Both the position numbers and the translations under genes were made by a program. Under the pieces are notes generated by a model. The model searched no databases. It had not been told where the DNA came from and saw only the letters and a program-made list of their open reading frames with translations. Below are positions 6,259-14,323 of a DNA stretch of 14,323 nt, in pieces. This stretch comes from Herminiimonas sp. (GTDB lineage Bacteria; Pseudomonadota; Gammaproteobacteria; Burkholderiales; Burkholderiaceae): positions 1 to 14,323 of the forward strand of contig JACMQD010000434.1 of NCBI GenBank assembly GCA_014377155.1, in the 5' to 3' direction. Within the stretch, counting starts at the first letter, position 1. Each line of letters opens with the position of its first letter.

Positions 6259-6280
6259 TGTTGGTATTTGAGGCATAAAA

Positions 6281-6760
6281 ATGCTGTTATCTGAGCAAGC
6301 GTATAAAAAAATCGATCGCGAAGTTGCGAAATTTCCTGCCGACCAAAAACAGTCGGCGGTGATGGCGGCGCTCGCCATCGCGCAGGACGAAACCCGCTGG
6401 CTGCCGCCAGAGGTTCAACAGGAAATTGCCGATTACCTCGGCATGCCCGCAATCGCCGTGCAGGAAGTCGCGACGTTCTACAACATGTATCACACTACGC
6501 CGGTCGGCAAGTTCAAGATTTCGGTCTGCACGAATTTGCCTTGTGCGCTATCGGGCGGTGAAAAAGCGGCGCACTACCTGAAACAGAAGCTCGGTATCGA
6601 TTATCGACAAACCACAGCCGATGATCAGTTCACGCTGGTCGAAGGCGAATGCATGGGGGCTTGCGGCGACGCGCCGGTGATGCTCATCAATAATAAGCGC
6701 ATGTGTAGCTGGATGTCCGACGACAAGATCGATGCGCTGGTAGAGGAGCTCAAGAAATGA
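6281..6760 (+). CDS. nuoE: NADH-quinone oxidoreductase subunit E
   Basis: 24-kDa subunit of the NADH dehydrogenase module, with a thioredoxin-like fold binding the [2Fe-2S] cluster N1a. The 159 residues match the family. The ligands are C83 and C88 in CTNLPC (83-88) and C124 and C128 in ECMGAC (123-128). [16 protein letters not shown] (56-71) is the conserved helix before them. GAGG lies seven bases upstream of the ATG. The final codons overlap nuoF by an ATGA, so the two NADH-module subunits are probably translated in a coupled way. N1a is off the main electron path in most species. Confidence 0.97.
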   Translation: MLLSEQAYKKIDREVAKFPADQKQSAVMAALAIAQDETRWLPPEVQQEIADYLGMPAIAVQEVATFYNMYHTTPVGKFKISVCTNLPCALSGGEKAAHYLKQKLGIDYRQTTADDQFTLVEGECMGACGDAPVMLINNKRMCSWMSDDKIDALVEELKK

Positions 6761-8052
6761 CTAGTCTGCACACACGCCACATCAAGCCACTAATCCTGGC
6801 CGGTCTCGATGGTCAGAACTGGCATCTTGCCGATTACGTCAAGCGGGGGGGCTACGAAGCGCTCAAACGCATCCTGAACGACAAGATCACACCGGAGCAA
6901 GTGATTGCCGAAATGAAGGCATCCTCATTGCGCGGACGAGGCGGTGCGGGTTTTCCGACCGGCCTTAAATGGAGTTTCATGCCGCGCCAGTTTCCAGGTC
7001 AAAAATATTTGGTTTGCAATACTGACGAAGGCGAGCCCGGTACGTTCAAGGATCGCGACATCATTCGCTACAATCCGCATGCGCTGATCGAAGGCATGGC
7101 GATTGCTGCCTATGCGATGGGTATCACGGTAGGTTACAACTACATTCACGGTGAGATCTGGGCCGACTACGATCGCTTCGAAGAAGCACTCGACGAAGCC
7201 CGCGCTGAAGGCTTTCTTGGTGACAAGATCATGGGCAGCGAGTTCACGTTCCAGTTGCACGGATTCCACGGTTTCGGCGCTTATATCTGCGGTGAAGAAA
7301 CAGCGTTGCTGGAGTCACTCGAAGGCAAGAAGGGTCAGCCGCGCTTCAAGCCGCCTTTCCCGGCCAGCTTCGGTCTGTATGGCAAGCCGACCACGATCAA
7401 CAATACCGAAACCTTCGCTGCCGTACCGTTCGTATTTCAAATGGGTGGTGAGGCGTATGCGGCATTGGGCAAGCCGAACAACGGTGGCACCAAGATTTTC
7501 TCGATGTCGGGCGATATCGAGAAGCCAGGCAATTACGAAGTGCCGCTCGGCACGCCGTTTGCAACGCTGCTGGAACTCGCCGGCGGAATGCGCGGCGGCA
7601 AAAAGATCAAGGCTGTGATTCCCGGAGGCTCGTCCATGCCGGTGCTGACGGGCGATGTCATGATGGCCACCGACATGGACTACGATTCGATCGCCAAAGC
7701 CGGATCGATGCTGGGTTCGGGCGCGGTGATCGTGATGGACGAAACGCGTTGTATGGTGAAGTCGCTGCTGCGGCTGTCGTACTTCTATTTCGAAGAATCC
7801 TGCGGCCAATGCACGCCATGCCGCGAAGGCACCGGCTGGCTGTACCGCATGATCCACCGCATCGAGCATGGCCAGGGTCGCGTCGACGACCTCGACTTGC
7901 TGAATTCGATTGCCGACAATATCCAGGGTCGCACGATTTGCGCGCTTGGCGATGCGGCAGCGATGCCCGTGCGGGCATTCATCAAGAATTATCGCGAAGA
8001 ATTTGAATACCACATCGAGCACAAGCACTGTCTGGTGCCTGCTTACGTTTAA
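6757..8052 (+). CDS. nuoF: NADH-quinone oxidoreductase subunit F (NADH- and FMN-binding)
   Basis: 51-kDa subunit that oxidises NADH through FMN and passes electrons to [4Fe-4S] cluster N3. Its 431 residues are of normal length. The FMN/NADH glycine-rich loop is [14 protein letters not shown] (59-72), with [11 protein letters not shown] (91-101) next. [17 protein letters not shown] (174-190) is the second nucleotide-site segment. N3 ligands are C349, C352 and C355 in [14 protein letters not shown] (347-360) and C395 in GRTICALGD (391-399). It starts inside the end of nuoE. A 56-base gap without a visible gene separates it from nuoG. Confidence 0.98.
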   Translation: MTSLHTRHIKPLILAGLDGQNWHLADYVKRGGYEALKRILNDKITPEQVIAEMKASSLRGRGGAGFPTGLKWSFMPRQFPGQKYLVCNTDEGEPGTFKDRDIIRYNPHALIEGMAIAAYAMGITVGYNYIHGEIWADYDRFEEALDEARAEGFLGDKIMGSEFTFQLHGFHGFGAYICGEETALLESLEGKKGQPRFKPPFPASFGLYGKPTTINNTETFAAVPFVFQMGGEAYAALGKPNNGGTKIFSMSGDIEKPGNYEVPLGTPFATLLELAGGMRGGKKIKAVIPGGSSMPVLTGDVMMATDMDYDSIAKAGSMLGSGAVIVMDETRCMVKSLLRLSYFYFEESCGQCTPCREGTGWLYRMIHRIEHGQGRVDDLDLLNSIADNIQGRTICALGDAAAMPVRAFIKNYREEFEYHIEHKHCLVPAYV

Positions 8053-8108
8053 TCGAGCAAGGTCTGACGAAGCGCCTGCGCTGTCGTCCTACGCAAAAAA
8101 GTCGAGCC

Positions 8109-10442
8109 ATGGTTGAAATTGAAATAGACGGTAAGAAGGTCGAAGTACAAGAAGGCAGCATGGTGATGGACGCCGCTAACAAGCTCGGCACCTACATTCC
8201 GCATTTTTGTTATCACAAGAAATTATCTATCGCGGCCAACTGCCGCATGTGCCTGGTCGAAGTCGAAAAAGCGCCCAAGCCGTTGCCTGCCTGCGCCACA
8301 CCGGTATCTGCCGGCATGATCGTGCGCTCGAACAGCGACAAAGCCATCAAAGCCCAAAAAGGCGTGATGGAATTTTTGCTCATCAATCATCCGCTCGATT
8401 GCCCAATCTGCGATCAGGGTGGTGAATGTCAGTTGCAGGATCTGGCGGTCGGTTACGGTTCATCGTCCTCGCGCTACGCAGAAGAAAAACGTGTCGTTGT
8501 CCCAAAAGAAGTCGGTCCCCTGATCTCGATGCGAGAGATGGCGCGTTGTATCCACTGCACGCGTTGCGTACGGTTCGGCCAGGAAGTGGCGGGCGTCATG
8601 GAATTCGGGATGTTGAACCGTGGCGAACATGCGGAAATTACCGCTTTCGTCGGTAAGACCGTCGATTCCGAATTGTCCGGCAACATGATCGACCTGTGCC
8701 CGGTCGGCGCGCTGACATCGAAGCCTTTCCGCTACAGTGCCCGCACCTGGGAATTGTCGCGTCGCAAATCCGTCAGCCCGCATGATGGCCTCGGCAGCAA
8801 CCTCATCGTGCAGGTTAAAGGCGGCAAGGTCATGCGTGTCCTGCCGTTGGAAAATGACGCGATCAACGAATGCTGGATCTCGGACAAGGACCGGTTTTCC
8901 TACGAAGGGTTGCACAGCGAAGAACGCCTTACCCGGCCTATGATCAAGCAAGATGGTCAATGGCAGGAAGTCGACTGGCAAACCGCGCTGGAATACGTCG
9001 CGCACGGACTGCGTAATATTCGCCATGAACATGGTGCAGACGCGATCGCCGCGCTGGCAACGCCTATGGCGACGCTGGAAGAAATGTCGCTGCTGCAAAA
9101 AGTCGTGCGCGGACTGGGATCTGAAAACATCGACTACCGCCTGCGCCAAAGCGATTTCGCGCTCGACGGCAAGGTTACGCCGTGGCTGGGCATGTCGATT
9201 GCCGAATTCGGCGAACTCAAGCGGGCCTTCGTCATCGGCTCGTTTCTGCGCAAGGACCATCCCCTGCTGGCCGCTCGCTTGCGCGTCTCGGTCAAGCAGG
9301 GCGCCAAGATCAGCCTCTTGCATGCGTCGGATGATGACCTGCTGATGCCGGTTGCCAACAAGATGATCAAGGCGCCGTCTGCATGGCTGGCCGCGCTGAG
9401 CGAAATCATCGTTGCCGTGGCATCGGCCAAGTCGATCGCGGCGCCCGCCGGCTTCGACCAGATCGAAGCCTCGGCCGAAGCGAAACAGATTGCGACCAGC
9501 CTGTTGTCCGGTGAGCCTGGTGCCGTATTGCTGGGTAACGCCGCCGCACAGCATCCACAGGCATCGCAACTGCATGCAGCGGCACAATGGATCGCAGAAA
9601 ATACCGGCGCGCGGTTCGGCTATCTGACCGACGGCGCCAACACGGTCGGTGGCTATTTCGCCGATGCGATCGGCAAGGGCGCCAATGCGGTGCAGCTGCT
9701 CACCCAGCCCCGCAAAGCGTATGTCTTGCTGCATGCCGAGCCGGAATTCGACTGCGCCGATCCGCAGATCGCACGTACCGCGCTGGCGCAAGCCGAGATG
9801 GTCGTGGCCATGTCGGCATTCAAGCACAGCATGGCGTACGCCGATGTCCTGTTGCCAATCGCGTCCTCTCTGGAGGGCGGTGGTACCTTCGTAAATTGTG
9901 AAGGCCGGGCGCAAAGTTTCAATGGTACCGTCAAGCCGCTCGGCGAAGCCCGTCCGGCATGGAAAGTGTTGCGCGTACTGGGCAACTTGCTCGGCTTGAC
10001 CGGCTTCGATTACGATACGTCGGAAGCGGTACGCAGCGAAGTGCTGGGTACAACCGCAGTGGCCGAATTGGAACTGAGCGCGCGCCTGAACAATTTTGCC
10101 GATCTGGTGCCGCAGGCGGCCGTGGGCGGGGTGTCATCGACGCTGGAGCGAATCAGCGACGTGCCGATCTACTCGACCGACGCTATCGTTCGCCGTTCTC
10201 TGCCGTTGCAACAGACCACCGATGCACAAACACCGCAAGCCGGCATCTCGACGGCGCTCGCCGCAAGGCTCGGGATTGCTAGTGACGACATGGTCAAGAT
10301 AACCCAGGGCGAAGGCAGTGTCGTGCTTGCTGCCCGTATTGTCGCCTCGCTGCCCGATAATGTCGTACGCGTGGCCACTGCCCATGGCGCGACCATCGGA
10401 CTGGGCGGCATGTTTGGGTCACTCGTCGTGGAGAAAGCGTGA
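8109..10442 (+). CDS. nuoG: NADH-quinone oxidoreductase subunit G
   Basis: Largest peripheral subunit (777 residues), carrying three clusters of the electron chain. The N-terminal ferredoxin domain binds N1b with C34, C45, C48 and C62. N5 has the unusual His ligand H94 plus C98, C101 and C107 in [15 protein letters not shown]4 has C147, C150, C153 and C197. From about residue 215 it continues as a molybdopterin-oxidoreductase-like domain, which in complex I holds no cofactor. The C-x2-C-x3-C triplet that binds the extra N7 cluster in E. coli is replaced by [14 protein letters not shown] (214-227); only C255 remains. N7 is therefore absent, as in mitochondria and many betaproteobacteria. There is no strong Shine-Dalgarno before the ATG. 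Its TGA shares a base with the nuoH ATG. Confidence 0.97.
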   Translation: MVEIEIDGKKVEVQEGSMVMDAANKLGTYIPHFCYHKKLSIAANCRMCLVEVEKAPKPLPACATPVSAGMIVRSNSDKAIKAQKGVMEFLLINHPLDCPICDQGGECQLQDLAVGYGSSSSRYAEEKRVVVPKEVGPLISMREMARCIHCTRCVRFGQEVAGVMEFGMLNRGEHAEITAFVGKTVDSELSGNMIDLCPVGALTSKPFRYSARTWELSRRKSVSPHDGLGSNLIVQVKGGKVMRVLPLENDAINECWISDKDRFSYEGLHSEERLTRPMIKQDGQWQEVDWQTALEYVAHGLRNIRHEHGADAIAALATPMATLEEMSLLQKVVRGLGSENIDYRLRQSDFALDGKVTPWLGMSIAEFGELKRAFVIGSFLRKDHPLLAARLRVSVKQGAKISLLHASDDDLLMPVANKMIKAPSAWLAALSEIIVAVASAKSIAAPAGFDQIEASAEAKQIATSLLSGEPGAVLLGNAAAQHPQASQLHAAAQWIAENTGARFGYLTDGANTVGGYFADAIGKGANAVQLLTQPRKAYVLLHAEPEFDCADPQIARTALAQAEMVVAMSAFKHSMAYADVLLPIASSLEGGGTFVNCEGRAQSFNGTVKPLGEARPAWKVLRVLGNLLGLTGFDYDTSEAVRSEVLGTTAVAELELSARLNNFADLVPQAAVGGVSSTLERISDVPIYSTDAIVRRSLPLQQTTDAQTPQAGISTALAARLGIASDDMVKITQGEGSVVLAARIVASLPDNVVRVATAHGATIGLGGMFGSLVVEKA

Positions 10443-11533
10443 TGGATCAGTTTCTGGTATCGGTCCACGCGCAGGGTAATGCAACATTCGGTTTCATCTG
10501 GCCGCTGGTCTGGAACCTGGCGAAGATCATCGGTATGGTGTTACCGATCATGGGCTGCGTCGCTTACCTGACGCTGTGGGAACGCAAGATGATCGGCTGG
10601 ATGCATGTGCGCATCGGCCCCAACCGCGTTGGTCCGGCCGGTCTGTTGCAACCGATTGCCGACGCCCTCAAGCTGCTGCTCAAGGAAATCATCATCCCGG
10701 CGAAAGCCAACAAGGTCCTGTTCGTCATTGCACCGATCATGACGATCATGCCGGCGCTGGCAGCATGGGTGGTGATCCCGTTCGGCCCTGAGCAAGCGCT
10801 TGCCAACATCAATGCCGGCCTGTTGTTCGCGATGGCGATCACGTCGATCGAAGTGTACGGCATCATCATCGCCGGTTGGGCGTCGAACTCGAAGTACGCC
10901 TTCATCGGCGCGATGCGCGCCTCGGCGCAAATGATCTCGTACGAAATCGCCATGGGCTTCGTGCTCGTTATCGTGCTGATCGTTTCGGGCAGTCTCAATC
11001 TCACCGATATCGTGCTGATGCAGACGCGTGGTTATTTTTCCGGCATGGGTCTTAATTTCCTGTCCTGGAACTGGTTGCCGTTGCTGCCGATGTTTTTTGT
11101 GTATGTGATTTCGGGCATCGCCGAAACCAACCGTCATCCGTTCGACGTCGTCGAAGGCGAGTCGGAAATCGTCGCCGGTCATATGGTCGAATATTCGGGT
11201 ATGTCGTTCGCGATGTTTTTCCTGGCTGAATATGCCAACATGATTCTGATTTCGGTGCTGGCGTCGCTGCTTTTCCTGGGCGGCTGGAATGCGCCGATCG
11301 GTGCCCAGGTGCCGGTCATCGGCTGGTTGTTCGCGTTCATCCCGGGCTGGATCTGGCTTGGTATCAAGACCTTTCTGGTCGTGTCTATTTTCGTCTGGGT
11401 ACGTGCTTCACTGCCGCGTTATCGCTATGACCAGATCATGCGTCTGGGCTGGAAAGTGTTCATTCCACTGACACTGGTGTATCTGGTATTTGTCGCCGGC
11501 TGGGTACTGTCGCCCTGGAATATTTGGAAGTAA
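10442..11533 (+). CDS. nuoH: NADH-quinone oxidoreductase subunit H
   Basis: ND1 homologue of the membrane arm, forming the entry of the quinone tunnel and the first part of the proton path. The 363 residues make about eight hydrophobic helices. Signature 1 is [20 protein letters not shown] (46-65) and signature 2 is [17 protein letters not shown] (227-243), rich in acidic residues that couple quinone chemistry to proton transfer. I chose the ATG at 10442, overlapping the nuoG stop by one base with GGAG at 10430-10433; an in-frame GTG one codon earlier (10439) is the alternative and adds one residue. nuoI follows after 19 bases. Confidence 0.97.
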   Translation: MDQFLVSVHAQGNATFGFIWPLVWNLAKIIGMVLPIMGCVAYLTLWERKMIGWMHVRIGPNRVGPAGLLQPIADALKLLLKEIIIPAKANKVLFVIAPIMTIMPALAAWVVIPFGPEQALANINAGLLFAMAITSIEVYGIIIAGWASNSKYAFIGAMRASAQMISYEIAMGFVLVIVLIVSGSLNLTDIVLMQTRGYFSGMGLNFLSWNWLPLLPMFFVYVISGIAETNRHPFDVVEGESEIVAGHMVEYSGMSFAMFFLAEYANMILISVLASLLFLGGWNAPIGAQVPVIGWLFAFIPGWIWLGIKTFLVVSIFVWVRASLPRYRYDQIMRLGWKVFIPLTLVYLVFVAGWVLSPWNIWK

Positions 11534-11552
11534 GAGAGAGGCTTAGACCACA

Positions 11553-12041
11553 ATGGAAGCCATCAAGGATTTTTTCAGTAGCCTGATGTTGCGCGAAATC
11601 TTCAAGGGTTTGGCGCTGACAGGCCGCTACATGTTTGCACGGAAGATCACCGTCCAGTTCCCCGAAGAAAAGACGCCGCAGTCACCGCGTTTTCGCGGCC
11701 TTCATGCGCTGCGTCGCTATCCGAATGGCGAAGAACGCTGCATCGCCTGCAAGCTGTGCGAAGCGGTGTGCCCGGCCATGGCGATCACAATCGAGTCAGA
11801 GCAGCGCGATGACGGCAGCCGCCGCACGACGCGCTACGACATCGACCTCACCAAGTGTATCTTCTGCGGTTTTTGCGAAGAGTCTTGCCCGGTCGATTCG
11901 ATCGTCGAGACCCACATTCTCGAATACCACGGTGAAAAACGGGGTGACCTGTACTACACCAAGGAAATGCTGCTAGCCGTCGGTGACCGGTATGAAAACG
12001 AGATTGCCGCAGCGCGCGCAGCGGATGCGGCATATCGCTGA
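11553..12041 (+). CDS. nuoI: NADH-quinone oxidoreductase subunit I
   Basis: TYKY-type ferredoxin subunit bridging NuoG and NuoB with [4Fe-4S] clusters N6a and N6b. It has 162 residues with two classic motifs: [12 protein letters not shown] (63-74) and [12 protein letters not shown] (102-113). Each supplies three ligands to one cluster and one to the other. The N-terminal [19 protein letters not shown] forms the amphipathic helix that lies on the membrane. AGAGAGG (11535-11541) lies 11 bases before the ATG, a slightly long spacing. A 72-base gap with a stable hairpin separates it from nuoJ. Confidence 0.97.
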   Translation: MEAIKDFFSSLMLREIFKGLALTGRYMFARKITVQFPEEKTPQSPRFRGLHALRRYPNGEERCIACKLCEAVCPAMAITIESEQRDDGSRRTTRYDIDLTKCIFCGFCEESCPVDSIVETHILEYHGEKRGDLYYTKEMLLAVGDRYENEIAAARAADAAYR

Positions 12042-12062
12042 TTTATTTAACCCGGACCGCAC

Positions 12063-12086
12063 TGCGCCGCCCTTTTGTGCGGCGCA
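12063..12086 (+). other. Stable hairpin between nuoI and nuoJ
   Basis: TGCGCCGC (12063-12070) pairs perfectly with GCGGCGCA (12079-12086) around CCTTTTGT. The stem is almost all G-C. No T-run follows, so it is not a typical intrinsic terminator; it may separate mRNA segments of different stability. It lies 27 bases upstream of the nuoJ start. Confidence 0.55.
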
Positions 12087-12113
12087 TCCGCTTGCCGATA
12101 TTTCTGGTTGATC

Positions 12114-12758
12114 ATGGAATTTAAAACTGTCTTGTTCTACGCGTTCTCGCTGATCCTGGTGATCGCGTCGCTGCGCGTGATTACCGACCGCAATCCGGTA
12201 CATGCGGCACTGTTTCTGGTGCTGGCATTTTTTTCCGCCGCCGCGATCTGGCTGCTGCTCAAAGCCGAATTCCTGGCCATCGTGCTGGTCCTGGTCTATG
12301 TCGGCGCGGTCATGGTGCTATTCCTGTTCGTCGTGATGATGTTGGACATTAACATCAACAAGATGCGCGAAGGATTCTGGTCTTACCTGCCGTTCGCGAC
12401 CATCATCGGTGCGGTGATCGTGCTGGAAATGTCGGCCGTGCTGTTCCGGAATTTCTGGTCGCCCGAACCCATCGTGCCGGCAGCGGCGGCCAACATCGGC
12501 AACACCAAATTCCTCGGCAAGCTGATCTACACGCAATATGTCTATGCGTTTGAGGTCGCTGCGGTGATATTGCTGGTGGCGATCGTCGCAGCGGTGGCGC
12601 TGACCATGCGCCGGCGTAAGGACAGCAAATATTTCGATCCGGCAGATGCGGTCAAGGTCAAGGCCAAGGACCGGGTACGCATTGTCAAGATGCAATCGGT
12701 ATCCGAGCGCGCTGATGGCGCCGCATCCGTTGCCGCTTCTTCCCCAGAACCCAAATAA
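12114..12758 (+). CDS. nuoJ: NADH-quinone oxidoreductase subunit J
   Basis: ND6 homologue of the membrane arm; its third helix carries the flexible pi-bulge region linking the quinone site to the proton channels. The 214 residues have about five helices. LAIVLVLVYVGAVMVLFLF (54-72) is the strongly conserved TM3. The C-terminus after residue 166 is a basic then Ala/Ser-rich cytoplasmic tail (RRRKDSKYF...). I start at the ATG at 12114 because MEFKTVLFYAFSL is the usual N-terminus. The frame extends upstream to a TTG at 12075, but that would begin within the intercistronic hairpin. There is no strong Shine-Dalgarno. nuoK follows after nine bases. Confidence 0.96.
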   Translation: MEFKTVLFYAFSLILVIASLRVITDRNPVHAALFLVLAFFSAAAIWLLLKAEFLAIVLVLVYVGAVMVLFLFVVMMLDININKMREGFWSYLPFATIIGAVIVLEMSAVLFRNFWSPEPIVPAAAANIGNTKFLGKLIYTQYVYAFEVAAVILLVAIVAAVALTMRRRKDSKYFDPADAVKVKAKDRVRIVKMQSVSERADGAASVAASSPEPK

Positions 12759-12767
12759 GAGGACACC

Positions 12768-13076
12768 GTGGCCTTAACGCTCGCACATTACCTGGTTCTC
12801 GGCGCGATCCTGTTTGCGATTTCAATCGTCGGCATTTTCCTTAACCGTAAAAACATTATCGTCCTGCTGATGGCCGTCGAATTGATGCTGCTGGCAGTGA
12901 ACATGAATTTCATCGCGTTTTCGCATTACCTCGGCGATGCCGCCGGACAGATTTTCGTATTCTTCATCCTGACTGTGGCCGCGGCGGAATCCGCGATCGG
13001 ACTCGCTATTCTCGTCGTGATGTTCCGCAATCTGGACACCATCAACGTGGAAGACCTGGACAGCCTCAAAGGGTAA
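12768..13076 (+). CDS. nuoK: NADH-quinone oxidoreductase subunit K
   Basis: ND4L homologue, a three-helix membrane subunit of 102 residues. The two buried glutamates of the proton path are seen: E38 in [11 protein letters not shown] (35-45) and E74 in [11 protein letters not shown] (70-80), corresponding to E36 and E72 of E. coli. The start is a GTG (12768) with AGAGGA just upstream (12758-12763); [15 protein letters not shown] is the expected N-terminus. The short C-terminal tail [10 protein letters not shown] is also typical. A 57-base gap leads to nuoL. Confidence 0.97.
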   Translation: MALTLAHYLVLGAILFAISIVGIFLNRKNIIVLLMAVELMLLAVNMNFIAFSHYLGDAAGQIFVFFILTVAAAESAIGLAILVVMFRNLDTINVEDLDSLKG

Positions 13077-13133
13077 TCGTCGAGCGGCAGCGCAACACGA
13101 CATCATCAATAAAAATAGACGATAAGGTTCATC

Positions 13134-14323
13134 ATGGCGGGGCAACTCAACCCTAACCTCCTTCTGGCCGTTCCACTGGCGCCTTTGGTCGGTTCTGCAA
13201 TCGCGGGACTGCTAGGCACCAAGTTTTTCGGTAATCTGGTCGGACGCAAGACTTCGCATACCGTGACCATCCTCGGCGTGCTGATCGCTTTCATCATTTC
13301 GGTGCAGACCCTGCTGGCGGTGATGGATGGCGCGTCGTACAGCGGCACGCTTTATCACTGGATGACGGTCGGTACGCTCAAGATGGAAATCGGCTTTCTG
13401 GTCGACAGCCTGACGGCGATGATGATGTGCGTCGTCACTTTCGTGTCGTTGATGGTGCATATCTACACGATCGGCTACATGGCCGATGACGACGGCTACA
13501 ACCGCTTCTTTTCCTATATTTCGCTATTTACGTTCTCGATGTTGATGCTGGTCATGAGCAACAATTTCCTGCAGTTGTTTTTTGGCTGGGAAGCGGTCGG
13601 ACTGGTGTCGTATCTGCTGATCGGTTTCTGGTATACGCGGCCGACGGCGATCTTCGCCAACATGAAAGCCTTTCTGGTCAACCGGGTCGGCGATTTCGGC
13701 TTCATCCTCGGCATCGGCTTGCTGCTGGCCTATGCCGGCTCGATGAATTACGCAGAAGTATTCGCCAAAAAAGACGCATTGGCGTTACTGACCTTGCCGG
13801 GCACTGATTGGATGCTGTTGACGGTCGCCTGTATTTGCCTGTTCATCGGCGCGATGGGCAAGTCGGCGCAGTTCCCGTTGCATGTGTGGCTGCCGGATTC
13901 GATGGAAGGTCCGACGCCGATTTCAGCGCTGATCCATGCTGCGACAATGGTCACAGCGGGCATCTTCATGGTGGCGCGCATGTCGCCGCTGTTCGAGTTG
14001 TCGGACACGGCACTGTCGTTCGTGCTGGTGATCGGTTCGATCACCGCGCTATTCATGGGATTTCTCGGCATCATCCAGAATGACATCAAACGCGTGGTCG
14101 CTTACTCGACGTTGTCGCAACTCGGCTACATGACGGTGGCGCTCGGTGCCTCTGCCTATTCGGTCGCGGTGTTTCACCTGATGACACATGCGTTCTTCAA
14201 GGCACTGTTGTTTCTCGCCGCCGGCGCGGTCATCATCAGCATGCATCACGATCAGGACATTCGCAACATGGGTGGTCTGCGCAAATATTTACCTATTACC
14301 TGGATCACGTCGCTGCTAGGCTC
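13134..14323 (+). CDS. nuoL: NADH-quinone oxidoreductase subunit L, N-terminal part (cut by right edge)
   Basis: ND5 homologue, the distal Mrp-antiporter-like proton pump of complex I. 396 residues are visible, about 60% of the usual protein; the remainder, including the long lateral helix, lies outside. The key pump residues are present: E153 in FFGWEAVGLVSYLL (149-162), K243 in GAMGKSAQFPLHVWLPD (239-255) and H268 in PISALIHAATMVTAG (262-276), matching E144, K229 and H254 of E. coli. The ATG at 13134 has AAGG six bases upstream. Reading is uninterrupted to the edge. nuoM and nuoN are expected next. Confidence 0.97.
   Translation, partial: MAGQLNPNLLLAVPLAPLVGSAIAGLLGTKFFGNLVGRKTSHTVTILGVLIAFIISVQTLLAVMDGASYSGTLYHWMTVGTLKMEIGFLVDSLTAMMMCVVTFVSLMVHIYTIGYMADDDGYNRFFSYISLFTFSMLMLVMSNNFLQLFFGWEAVGLVSYLLIGFWYTRPTAIFANMKAFLVNRVGDFGFILGIGLLLAYAGSMNYAEVFAKKDALALLTLPGTDWMLLTVACICLFIGAMGKSAQFPLHVWLPDSMEGPTPISALIHAATMVTAGIFMVARMSPLFELSDTALSFVLVIGSITALFMGFLGIIQNDIKRVVAYSTLSQLGYMTVALGASAYSVAVFHLMTHAFFKALLFLAAGAVIISMHHDQDIRNMGGLRKYLPITWITSLLG

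Noticed and set aside
8460..9914. 484-codon minus-strand ORF opposite nuoG
   Set aside because: Rich in Arg, His and Gln with no recognisable domain; its openness follows from the codon usage of nuoG on the other strand.
12075..12113. TTG-initiated upstream extension of nuoJ by 13 residues
   Set aside because: It would start inside the hairpin loop and adds MCGASACRYFWLI, unlike known NuoJ N-termini; the ATG at 12114 gives the standard start.
1..14323. CRISPR arrays, insertion sequences, riboswitches
   Set aside because: No regularly spaced repeats, transposase genes, terminal inverted repeats with target duplications, or recognisable riboswitch cores were found.

Overview
The window looks like a chromosomal segment of a betaproteobacterium, most likely Burkholderiales and perhaps Oxalobacteraceae. 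This rests on protein style, a moderately high G+C content judged by eye, and the gene order quinone oxidoreductase - tpiA - secG - tRNA-Leu(GAG) - nuoA..., which is familiar from that order. No ribosomal RNA or marker outside this block was available to narrow it further.

Left edge (1-780), accessory. On the minus strand, running off the left edge, is the N-terminal part (155 residues visible) of a protein that reads as an ExoY / edema factor / CyaA-type nucleotidyl cyclase toxin. It keeps the two catalytic lysines seven residues apart (K85, K92) in the usual motif context. A small minus-strand ORF (464-613) ends exactly on the cyclase start with an ATGA overlap. Its frame stays open further upstream to an in-frame TAA (710-712), so it may be a truncated gene. 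This pair is the unexpected content of the window.

Middle (781-3353), housekeeping. A zinc-free MDR-family quinone oxidoreductase is followed by tpiA with its own sigma70-like promoter. Then come secG with a long Pro/Ala/Thr-rich tail and a tRNA-Leu(GAG) gene with encoded CCA, its own promoter and a clear intrinsic terminator.

Right (3547-14323), the respiratory complex I operon. nuoA, B, C, D, E, F, G, H, I, J and K are complete and nuoL is cut by the right edge. All run on the plus strand with short gaps or overlaps (nuoC/D 1 base, nuoE/F 4 bases, nuoG/H 1 base). All the Fe-S ligands expected for N1a, N1b, N2, N3, N4, N5, N6a and N6b are present; the extra N7 cluster of E. coli NuoG is missing. 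NuoEFG oxidise NADH (FMN and the Fe-S chain), NuoBCDI carry electrons to quinone, and NuoAHJKL form the proton-pumping membrane arm. NuoM and NuoN should follow beyond the edge. Two intercistronic hairpins (nuoD-nuoE and nuoI-nuoJ) may shape operon mRNA stability. The 193-base stretch between the tRNA terminator and nuoA probably holds the nuo promoter and leader.
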